From: Methylomonas aurea | GTDB lineage: Bacteria; Pseudomonadota; Gammaproteobacteria; Methylococcales; Methylomonadaceae | DNA length: 64,000 nt | Assembly (NCBI RefSeq): GCF_024505045.1 | Contig: NZ_JANIBM010000002.1 | Coordinates: forward strand, 124,001 to 188,000 | Direction: 5' to 3' | In this document: one piece after another, positions 57,060-64,000 of the stretch | Layout: each line of letters starts with the position of its first letter | Position numbering within the stretch: the stretch's first letter is position 1 | The notes under the pieces: generated by a model | Databases searched by the model: none | Told to the model about the DNA's origin: nothing | The model's input: the letters and a program-made list of their open reading frames with translations, nothing else | Made by a program: the position numbers and the translations under genes

Positions 57060-58301
57060 ATGCCCGACTCCAGCATACCGGTACCGCCATGTGCCGAATT
57101 CAACTCTAGCCGCGGGATTATTCCTGAGATATTGGACTACGCCGGTGAAATTCGCGCTTGGCGCCGGCGCATCCACGCTCAACCCGAGCTGTGCTACGAG
57201 GAATTCGCGACGGCCGATTTCGTTACCGAAAAACTGGCGGAATGGGGGATACCGCTGCATCGAGGATTAGGCAAAACCGGCGTGGTCGGTATTATCAAAT
57301 CCGGTACCTCACCAAAAGCGATAGGTCTCAGGGCCGACATGGATGCGTTGCCGATCCATGAGCAAAATCGTTTTCCACACGCCTCTATTTATCCAGGCAA
57401 AATGCACGCATGCGGTCACGACGGCCATACCGCAATGCTGCTGGCCGCGGCTCGGTATTTGGCCAAGCAGCGGAATTTCGACGGTACCATTTATTTGATT
57501 TTTCAACCGGCGGAAGAGGGCGGCGGTGGCGGCGACGCCATGATTCGCGACGGCTTGTTCGACCGCTTCCCGATGCAGGCCGTGTTCGGCATGCATAATT
57601 GGCCGGGTTTGCCGACGGGCAGTTTTGCGGTCAGTCCGGGACCGGTCATGGCGTCATTGAATACGTTCCGTATCTTGGTAAACGGCAAAGGCTGCCACGC
57701 GGCGCTACCGCACTTGGGCCTGGACCCGACGCCGGTCGCCGCCCAAATCATTCTGGCGCTGCAGACCATTTTGACCCGAAATCTGAATCCGCTGGATGCG
57801 GGGTTGATATCTGTGACGATGATGCACATCGGCGAAGCCACTAATGTCATTGCCGAGTGCTGTGAACTGGCCGGTACGGTGCGAACGTTTTCCGGCGAAC
57901 TGCTGGATATGATAGAAGCGCGGATGGCCGCAATTGTGCGCCATACCTGCCTCGCGCACGGCATGGAGGGCCATTTCGAATTGACCCGCAGCTATCCGCC
58001 CACGGTAAACCATGCGGAATCGGTCGCCGTGTCTCGGCAAGTCATGGCCGGCATTGTCGGCAACGAACAGGTGTTCGACCAGCAGCCGACCATGGGGGCG
58101 GAGGATTTCGCTTTCATGTTACAGCGCGTACCCGGCAGCTATTGTTTCATCGGCAACGGCGATGGCGGCCACCGCGTGCCGGACCACGGTGCCGGTCCCT
58201 GTACCCTGCACAACGCCAGTTACGACTTCAACGACGATATTTTGCCGTTGGGCGCCAGTTACTGGGTCAGATTGGCCGAAAACTGCCTGGCGCCGGCCTG
58301 A
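57060..58301 (+). CDS. M20-family amidohydrolase (hippurate/N-acyl-amino-acid hydrolase type)
   Basis: 413 residues. Di-metal site residues are visible: A-C-G-H-D-G-H-T-A-M (near 120), P-A-E-E-G-G-G-G (near 150) and M-G-A-E-D-F-A-F-M near the end. R-A-D-M-D-A-L-P-I is the usual family block. Cuts N-acyl or N-carbamoyl groups from amino acids; the exact substrate cannot be read. Cytosolic. Context gives no pathway. Confidence 0.9.
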   Translation: MPDSSIPVPPCAEFNSSRGIIPEILDYAGEIRAWRRRIHAQPELCYEEFATADFVTEKLAEWGIPLHRGLGKTGVVGIIKSGTSPKAIGLRADMDALPIHEQNRFPHASIYPGKMHACGHDGHTAMLLAAARYLAKQRNFDGTIYLIFQPAEEGGGGGDAMIRDGLFDRFPMQAVFGMHNWPGLPTGSFAVSPGPVMASLNTFRILVNGKGCHAALPHLGLDPTPVAAQIILALQTILTRNLNPLDAGLISVTMMHIGEATNVIAECCELAGTVRTFSGELLDMIEARMAAIVRHTCLAHGMEGHFELTRSYPPTVNHAESVAVSRQVMAGIVGNEQVFDQQPTMGAEDFAFMLQRVPGSYCFIGNGDGGHRVPDHGAGPCTLHNASYDFNDDILPLGASYWVRLAENCLAPA

Positions 58302-58421
58302 CAGATGGATGACATATCCGCACAAACGCTTGACAATTCTGTCAGTGCCGGGTGAGTTCGGTCATTGCGCCGGCGCCTGAAGCCGGGTGCAAGCGTTTGA
58401 TTGGCAATAACACTCAATCGA

Positions 58422-58688
58422 ATGGCTCGGGCTATGCTGCGCCAAGGTTTGATTTCCTCAAACCCAATGGTGATCGCCATGCAAGCACTGAACGAAATGA
58501 CCGAACTTGGCTACGCCCGGACCATGTTCATCGAAAACCTCAGCCACCAATTCATCGCCGTAACCGGTTGCGGCGTCTATGCCTACTTGGACCCGTTGGA
58601 TGTCAACGACTTGTTCAACAATTACGTCAGCGATACGCTGCCAATCGACGCGTTTATCCGCCAATGCGTGAAGGACGTGTTGAAGTGA
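58422..58688 (+). CDS. Small hypothetical protein
   Basis: About 88 residues if started at ATG 58422; other Met codons at 58434, 58467 and 58479 are possible and none has a good ribosome site. It reads A-L-N-E-M-T-E-L-G-Y-A-R-T-M-F-I-E-N-L-S-H-Q-F ... D-V-N-D-L-F-N-N-Y-V-S-D. I do not recognise a family. Codon use is like its neighbours and the frame is clean, which favours a real gene. Confidence 0.5.
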   Translation: MARAMLRQGLISSNPMVIAMQALNEMTELGYARTMFIENLSHQFIAVTGCGVYAYLDPLDVNDLFNNYVSDTLPIDAFIRQCVKDVLK

Positions 58689-58756
58689 ATTTTTGCTGTT
58701 ACGTAGGCGAGGTATTCCGGCAGCCGTCCAGTCCGGTCTACCTCGATCCCCGCTGC

Positions 58757-59518
58757 TCAGTTGCGGGCAAAGGACAATTGGTATCCCGCCAGAAATACCT
58801 GCTTTTCCAGCGTCTCGCTGATCGTAGGAACCGACACCTTTCGGCTGCTGGTTGCGATCAATACCAGATGCCATTCCTCGCCTGAGTCGTTCTTAGCCAT
58901 CGAAATCGAGCCTTCCGCTAAGCGGTAGCCCATGCTTTCGGCGAGCTGTTCCAAATCGGTTTGGCGGGGATGATGGCCGGCCTTAAAATGCAGCAGCACC
59001 GCAATTGCGTGGCGCGACGGAAGGACGGTTTCGATCCAGCCACCCCAGATCATCGTAGCCGAAGCAATCAAGGTCAACATTATCGCCGCTAAATAAAACC
59101 CGGCACCGCACAAAATACCGATCGCGGATGAGGCCCAAATCGACGCTGCCGTGGTTAGGCCGCTGATGTTGAGGCCTTCCTTCATGATGACGCCGGCGCC
59201 CAGAAAACCGATACCGGTGACGATGCCTTGAATCACCCGGGTCGGATCGGCCGTCGCCGTCAGCGGCAATAAGCCGCCGAACCAGAATTGCGGGTAACCG
59301 ACGATGACCGTGACCGCCGCCGAGGCCATACATACCAAACCGTAGGTGCGCATGCCGGCGGCGCGCCCGTGGTAAGAGCGTTCGTAACCGACTAACATGC
59401 CCAACAACAACGCGCCGATGATGTTCATTAAAATGACGGCGCTGGCCTCGATTTGCGCGGTAGACCAATACGAGATCAGGCGGTCGGGGGAGATCGGATT
59501 CATAAACTGGTCAGCCAT
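58757..59518 (-). CDS. MgtC/SapB-family membrane protein
   Basis: 253 residues. Five membrane helices in the first 165 residues with the family blocks L-L-G-M-L-V-G-Y-E-R, G-M-R-T-Y-G-L-V and G-I-G-F-L-G-A-G-V-I-M-K-E-G, then a soluble C-terminal domain (about 175-253) of ACT-like pattern. MgtC proteins help growth at low Mg2+ and can modulate the ATP synthase in Salmonella; here they share a window with an N-ATPase. Its start is 11 bases after the gspD stop, so it may be read from the secretion operon. Confidence 0.9.
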   Translation of the reverse strand: MADQFMNPISPDRLISYWSTAQIEASAVILMNIIGALLLGMLVGYERSYHGRAAGMRTYGLVCMASAAVTVIVGYPQFWFGGLLPLTATADPTRVIQGIVTGIGFLGAGVIMKEGLNISGLTTAASIWASSAIGILCGAGFYLAAIMLTLIASATMIWGGWIETVLPSRHAIAVLLHFKAGHHPRQTDLEQLAESMGYRLAEGSISMAKNDSGEEWHLVLIATSSRKVSVPTISETLEKQVFLAGYQLSFARN

Positions 59519-59529
59519 ATGCGGCCGCG

Positions 59530-61818
59530 TTACTGTACGCTGGGTTCGACCTTCTCGACCTCGGCCTCGAAAGGTTCTTGGAAATAAATGCCGGACAATT
59601 TGCGTTTGAACTCCAGCGTAATATCTTGTGCGTCTTGGCGGCTTTTCATGACTCTGGGCGTCAACAAAACCACCAGCTCGGTTTTGTCTTTATTTCGGGT
59701 AGTGCCGCCGAATAACGGGCCTATCAGCGGAATTTCATGCAGTAACGGCACGCCGTCGCGCAGATAGTCGTTATTTTCCTTGATTAAACCGCCGAGCACG
59801 ATGGTCTCGCCGCTTTGCACCGCAACGCTACTCTCTATTTCGCGTTTCTGGATAGTGGGCGAGTCTATTGTATCGCTGGTAGTGGTTTTGATGGCTTGAT
59901 TAACGCTTTGCAAAATATCCATTAACACTAAGCCCCCAGCATTGACCCGCGGGCGAACCGACAGGTTGACACCTGTATCAATCATTTGTATCGAGCTGGT
60001 TTGAATAGGGGTGCTGTTAGCTCCGCCTGCGGTTAAATTGGTGGATACCGATGAACGGATTGGAACTGAATCACCGACTTTGATGGATGCTTCCTGGTTG
60101 TTTAGCACCATTAAAGATGGCGAGGAAATTACGTTGACGTTGTTGTTTTTTGCGCTGGCATTCAGTACTGCCTGAATATCTTTCGATCCGCTGGAAAAGG
60201 CATAAGTAAATCCGCCTGTCGAAAAAGCTTTTGCCGCTTCTTTTGTAAGATCCAGGACATCCAGGCCTTGGGCCGATCCACCGGTAATTTGATTTGTCCC
60301 GCCATTATTGTGGCTGAAATACCATTGAAGACCATATTTCAAGTCATCGTTCAGTGTTACCTCGACGATCGTCGCATCGATCAAGACCTGCAACGGTAAC
60401 ACATCCAACTGTTTCAACACCCGTTGAATCACCGCATATTCCTGCGCGGTAGCGACGACAATCAGCGCGTTATTGCCTTCGTCGGCGAGGATTTTGACGT
60501 TCGGCATTTCGTTATTGCCACCGCCGCTGCTACCGATCCCGCCGCTTAAACTGCCGCCGAGTGCGCCGGAACTGCGATTGGCGGAGCGGTCGGTACGGTC
60601 ACTCAGGGTCCGTTCGCTAGCGGAATCCTGCTGCCGGTTGGTGCCGGTGCTGCCGCCCATGCTGCTGGTGCTCGACGAAGTGCCGCCGGAGCTTTTGTTG
60701 GTTGCGGACAGCGATTTGCGGCCCGAAGCGATCGAGGCCTTGCTGCTGCGTTGGACGCCGCTGCCGAAAATACCGCTCAAGGTATCGGCCAGATCAGCGG
60801 CGCTGACATGCTGGCAGCGGTAGACGTTGACGCCGCCCGCTGCAGCCGGATTGATCCGGTCCAGGCGCAACACCCAGTTTTCGATGTCTTTCAGATAATT
60901 GGCCTGGTGGGTGATGGCCAGCACCGCATTCAGGCGTTCGATTTCGATAAACCGAAAGAAACTGGCGTCGTCTTCCTTCGATGTCTTGTTATTGAAAATC
61001 TGTTCCAGTTCTTCGATGATTTTGCCGGCACTGACGTTGGCCGGAGTGAACAACGCAAACGAGCTGCCCTTCATGATATCGACGTCGAAAGTATTGACCA
61101 CCTCCATCGCCCGCGCGATTTCGTTGCCGGAACCGGCCACCAGCAAAATATTGCGGTTAGGATCGACGTGCAGCACCGATTTTTCCGGCATCAGCGGCTT
61201 CAGTATCTCGGACAGTTCGGTGGCGGCGACGTTTTTGACCGGGATGATCCTGACCTGGTAACCGTTCGGCATCCTGGCGCTGGTCAGCGAGTTGATCGAA
61301 CTGCTGTACAAGGCTTCGTTGGCCGGTTTGATCAGATACATCCCGCCTTGTTCGGTCAGCGCGGCGTTATTCAGGCCCAGCAGCATGTCCAGGGTCGGCA
61401 GCAGTTCTTCCTTGGTCAGCGGCTTGGACGTTTGCAAGGTGACTTTGCCGGTAACCTGCGGACTGATCGTGTAATTGCGGCCCATGATGTCGCTCAGAAT
61501 CACTTTGGCGACTTCGCCGAGATCGGCATCGTCGAAATTCAGGCTGTATTCGCCTTTGGCGCCGGATTTGGCGGCGGTGCTGGGCGTATTGTGCGCGGTG
61601 ATGCTGGCTTCGCCGTTCGGGAACAATTCGACCTTGGTGGTGCGGTTCTCGGCGGATTTATCCGCATTCGCCAGTTCCGGAATGGGTTGGTCGTCGCCGA
61701 TCCTATGGTTGCCGGCAATCGGCAACTTCTGGTGCAACTGCGGGCCGATATACTCGCAGCCGGCCATGGACAGCGCCAACACCAACATCGGGGGAACGCC
61801 AATTTTGTTAGTTGTCAT
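59530..61818 (-). CDS. gspD: Type II secretion secretin
   Basis: 762 residues from ATG 61818. A lipoprotein signal (lipobox S-M-A-G-C near residue 21) targets it to the outer membrane. N-terminal N0-N3 domains (F-D-D-A-D-L-G-E-V-A-K-V-I, Y-Q-V-R-I-I-P-V-K-N-V-A-A-T-E-L) and a C-terminal secretin core (V-P-L-L-H-E-I-P-L-I-G-P-L-F-G). A long Ser/Gly-rich insert sits in the N3 region (about 365-450). The start overlaps the end of the gspC-like gene. Confidence 0.95.
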   Translation of the reverse strand: MTTNKIGVPPMLVLALSMAGCEYIGPQLHQKLPIAGNHRIGDDQPIPELANADKSAENRTTKVELFPNGEASITAHNTPSTAAKSGAKGEYSLNFDDADLGEVAKVILSDIMGRNYTISPQVTGKVTLQTSKPLTKEELLPTLDMLLGLNNAALTEQGGMYLIKPANEALYSSSINSLTSARMPNGYQVRIIPVKNVAATELSEILKPLMPEKSVLHVDPNRNILLVAGSGNEIARAMEVVNTFDVDIMKGSSFALFTPANVSAGKIIEELEQIFNNKTSKEDDASFFRFIEIERLNAVLAITHQANYLKDIENWVLRLDRINPAAAGGVNVYRCQHVSAADLADTLSGIFGSGVQRSSKASIASGRKSLSATNKSSGGTSSSTSSMGGSTGTNRQQDSASERTLSDRTDRSANRSSGALGGSLSGGIGSSGGGNNEMPNVKILADEGNNALIVVATAQEYAVIQRVLKQLDVLPLQVLIDATIVEVTLNDDLKYGLQWYFSHNNGGTNQITGGSAQGLDVLDLTKEAAKAFSTGGFTYAFSSGSKDIQAVLNASAKNNNVNVISSPSLMVLNNQEASIKVGDSVPIRSSVSTNLTAGGANSTPIQTSSIQMIDTGVNLSVRPRVNAGGLVLMDILQSVNQAIKTTTSDTIDSPTIQKREIESSVAVQSGETIVLGGLIKENNDYLRDGVPLLHEIPLIGPLFGGTTRNKDKTELVVLLTPRVMKSRQDAQDITLEFKRKLSGIYFQEPFEAEVEKVEPSVQ

Positions 61819-62419
61819 TGAGTGTCTCGGGTATTTCATTAGGTGCTTGTTCAATCGGTCTGGCATTGACGTTGGCCGGCACCGGGGGCCGGGGCGCGGG
61901 TTTACCGGGCGGCGGTTTGATTTGCGGCCGCGGTTTGCGCAGCAGTACCGGCTTTTCCTGGCCGGCTTGTTGCAGTATTACTCGGTCGGCCAGAATCTGT
62001 TTCAGTTGCCAGCCGGAAATGCTTTGTTCTTCGCCGATCTTCAGGAATTTCCTGGCTTCGTTGCGCTTGCTGAACAACGCGACCACTTTGCCGCCCTTGT
62101 CGTAAATGCCGATCAGCGACCAGTCGTCGATCTGGCTGGTATCGCTGTTTTGTAAGGCGTCGTTGGTTTTTGCCTCTGCGATCGGTCGCCGGCCCTCGAT
62201 GAAGATCGGCCGCTCGACGATATCGTTGAAACTGTCGGCGCTGGCTGGCGCAGCGGCAATCGCCGGTAGTTGTTCGGCTTGGAACTCGACTTGTTCACGG
62301 GCGGCCAGTTGTTGTTCGAGCTGTTGCGCGGCATAGCGGCTGACCGCCAATTCGCCAATCAACCCGGCGCCGAGCGCGCCACAGGCAAATAACTGCAGGC
62401 GTAACAATTTCCGGTTCAT
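61808..62419 (-). CDS. Type II secretion GspC-like protein lacking a PDZ domain
   Basis: 203 residues. One N-terminal membrane helix (about 7-26), a Gln-rich linker, then a homology region (I-V-E-R-P-I-F, W-S-L-I-G-I-Y, A-L-F-S-K, G-E-E-Q-S-I-S-G-W-Q-L-K-Q-I) like GspC/PilP. A Pro-rich tail replaces the PDZ domain. Couples inner membrane platform and secretin. Some annotations call this form GspN. Overlaps gspM by four bases and gspD by 11. Confidence 0.75.
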   Translation of the reverse strand: MNRKLLRLQLFACGALGAGLIGELAVSRYAAQQLEQQLAAREQVEFQAEQLPAIAAAPASADSFNDIVERPIFIEGRRPIAEAKTNDALQNSDTSQIDDWSLIGIYDKGGKVVALFSKRNEARKFLKIGEEQSISGWQLKQILADRVILQQAGQEKPVLLRKPRPQIKPPPGKPAPRPPVPANVNARPIEQAPNEIPETLNDN

Positions 62420-62994
62420 GGTGCTTTGGCCCGCATGAAGCTGACGACTTGAAAGCTCACATTCAATTGCGAGCTCGGTTCCAGTTTGTTATTGCTGCGA
62501 TTGCGAGTGCCGCGCACCGGCGAGATGTCAAGCTGGTCCACCAACAGCAACGGCACGTTGCTTTCCAGTGTGTGCAAAACCGCCCGTAGCGCTTCCATGC
62601 TGCAAGTCATCCGCACCTTGACCAGAATCCGCATGAAGCCGTCTTCGGCTTTGCCCGGCAGGCCCTGGGTACTGGTCAGTTGGCCGCCGGCATCCGTCAC
62701 GGCGGTTTTGATGATGTTCTGCAATTCCGCCGACGCCAGCGATTCGGTATCGCTATCGCTCAAATAGCCTTGTTCTTGAAATTGCTGGTGCAAAAAATCG
62801 AGATTCTGGGCGACGCTGTCGCGGCGGGCGGCGATGGTTTGCTGGCGTTGCAGCCGGAACAGCAATTTGTCTTTTTGTTCGCGGTAGTCGAGCCAGCTAT
62901 TGAATAGCGGCAACAACACGGCCAGCGTTATGACGAACACGACGGCCGCCAACAGCCCCAGGGCCAGCCAGCGCTGGTAGCGGGCGTCATTCAT
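62416..62994 (-). CDS. gspM: Type II secretion inner membrane protein GspM
   Basis: 192 residues from ATG 62994, which overlaps the gspL stop by eight bases; an upstream frame extension to 63048 reads as gspL in another frame. One membrane helix (about 13-32), coiled coil (about 35-75), then a small ferredoxin-like domain (D-I-S-P-V-R-G near the end). Part of the L-M-C platform. Confidence 0.82.
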   Translation of the reverse strand: MNDARYQRWLALGLLAAVVFVITLAVLLPLFNSWLDYREQKDKLLFRLQRQQTIAARRDSVAQNLDFLHQQFQEQGYLSDSDTESLASAELQNIIKTAVTDAGGQLTSTQGLPGKAEDGFMRILVKVRMTCSMEALRAVLHTLESNVPLLLVDQLDISPVRGTRNRSNNKLEPSSQLNVSFQVVSFMRAKAP

Positions 62995-64000
62995 GCGGGG
63001 GCTCCCCGGCGCTGTCGCTGTTTTCCGCCTCCGGGTTTTCCGCCGCATCCGGCGCCGCGTCGACTGGCACGGCGGCGACGTCCATGCTGATCTGAAACCG
63101 TTCCCGTCCGGTGGCCTTGTCCTGGGTCAATGGCGAGACGAAGCTGACATTGCTGAAGTAGCGCGAGGCTTCCAGCACGCCGATCAATGACGATGCGGCC
63201 GGCGACTGGCCCTGAATCTGCAGGCGTTTTTCGGCGTATTGAAAATGGGTCAGCCAGGTATCGTCCTTCAGTAATATGCTGAGTTCGTTCAAGACCGCGA
63301 CCAGCGACGGCGCATCGGATTTTATGCCGATCAGGCGCTGGGTTTGCTCGCGTAGCGCGTCGATTTCGCTTTGCTGGGCTTCGATCAGAGTGGTTTCTTT
63401 CTCCAGCGTTTTCAATTGCCGTTTCAAGGCGTCCACGGCTTCGCCTTCCTGCCAGACCGGCCAGACCAGGACGGCGGCCAGCAGAAGGAACAAAATGATA
63501 TTCAGGCTCCAATGTATCGCCCGCACCCAAGTGTTCGGCCGAGGGCGGAATTGCTCAGGCAACAAAGTGTAGCGCGGAGCGCTCGCGGGATGGATGGTCG
63601 GTGCCTGAGAGAAATCCACAGCAGCGGGCTGCACGCCCAAGGCTTGCAGACGGGCCAGATAGTCGTCCAGCAGCGTTTCCGGGGTTAAAACCAGTAATAC
63701 TTCAATTTGGCCGAATTCGGTTTTGCCCAAGACGCTTGCGGCGAAATAGGCTTGTTCGGCATTGAACGGGGTATAGCGGTCCAACTCGAAACCGACCACT
63801 TGTTGCAGATTTTCTTGGGCGGCGGCAGGGAGAAACAGGCGTCTTTGCAGAGCTTGTCCGGGGTTGAGACGTAATAGGCAATCGGCCTTTTCCAGTTCGG
63901 GATTTGCGTTTTTTAGCTGTCGGTAGGCATCGGCCGCGTTGGCGTCAAGTTGCCAGCTAGCGGTTTGCCCAGGGCCTGACTCACGGTGAAATGCTATCCG
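62987..64000 (-). CDS. gspL: Type II secretion GspL/PilN-like protein (N-terminus beyond window)
   Basis: The frame is open from the stop at 62987 to the right edge, so at least 337 residues are present; the GTG at 63799 is internal. Visible: the end of an actin-like cytoplasmic domain (L-L-R-L-N-P-G-Q-A ... L-P-A-A-A-Q-E-N-L-Q-Q-V-V-G-F-E-L-D-R-Y-T-P-F is continuous across 63799), a membrane helix (S-L-N-I-I-L-F-L-L-L-A-A-V), a coiled coil and a periplasmic ferredoxin-like PilN domain. The acidic tail (N-P-E-A-E-N-S-D) is unusual. First visible gene of the leftward secretion operon. Confidence 0.85.
   Translation of the reverse strand, partial: RIAFHRESGPGQTASWQLDANAADAYRQLKNANPELEKADCLLRLNPGQALQRRLFLPAAAQENLQQVVGFELDRYTPFNAEQAYFAASVLGKTEFGQIEVLLVLTPETLLDDYLARLQALGVQPAAVDFSQAPTIHPASAPRYTLLPEQFRPRPNTWVRAIHWSLNIILFLLLAAVLVWPVWQEGEAVDALKRQLKTLEKETTLIEAQQSEIDALREQTQRLIGIKSDAPSLVAVLNELSILLKDDTWLTHFQYAEKRLQIQGQSPAASSLIGVLEASRYFSNVSFVSPLTQDKATGRERFQISMDVAAVPVDAAPDAAENPEAENSDSAGEPPHE

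Noticed and set aside
60751-61821. Rightward 356-codon frame opposite gspD
   Set aside because: Lies wholly inside the secretin gene on the other strand and shows no recognisable motif.

Overview
The window looks like chromosomal DNA from a GC-rich gammaproteobacterium. A Methylomonas-like type I methanotroph (Methylococcales) is my best guess, but this is inference: no methane oxidation gene, rRNA or tRNA is present to prove it. The hints are an N-type ATPase operon, a family 2A encapsulin, class I adenylate cyclase, a FleQ-type regulator, type II secretion genes and a VPLPA/PEP-CTERM sorting signal. I saw no insertion sequence, prophage or CRISPR array.

Layout. 3-3458: the end of a serine O-acetyltransferase gene, a structured leader, then a family 2A encapsulin shell gene overlapping the gene for its cysteine desulfurase cargo; together these look like a sulfur/cysteine nanocompartment locus. 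3501-4400: a degenerate EAL protein on the other strand. 4622-10738: a compact eight-gene N-type ATPase operon (atpD-C-Q-B-E-F-A-G) with no atpR and no separate delta gene. 10839-14835: a VPLPA-CTERM exported protein, a cytochrome b561-like protein and a two-component system. 14893-16284: argH.

16348-21779: a tightly packed operon of a TPR-like protein, a pseudo-receiver protein, a Ras/MglA-like GTPase, a possible roadblock partner, a clear Roadblock/LC7 protein, a stand-alone Aer-type PAS protein, a cytosolic PhnD-like protein and a histidine-phosphatase, followed by cyaA (21823-24621). I read it as a redox- or ligand-informed small-GTPase signalling module. It is the best candidate here for an undescribed system. 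24679-34604: a calcium-loop protein, then a TonB-dependent receptor, a YfiR-like protein, a 1697-residue hybrid kinase with GGDEF and EAL domains, and an HDOD protein. These suggest one envelope-to-c-di-GMP pathway.

34794-49210 is a leftward polysaccharide locus (asparagine synthase, six glycosyltransferases, a methyltransferase, Wzm/Wzt-type ABC exporter, a TPR protein and a deacetylase-like protein). Its left two thirds are visibly AT-rich compared with the flanks, which suggests horizontal acquisition. It is divided from a rightward exosortase-EpsI fusion gene and manC (49431-52470). 52583-59518 holds three magnesium-linked genes (CorA with an extra N-terminal domain, CorC/CNNM type, MgtC) around a FleQ-like sigma-54 activator, an M20 peptidase and a small unknown gene. 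59530-64000 is a leftward type II secretion cluster (gspL partial, gspM, a gspC-like gene, gspD), running off the right edge.
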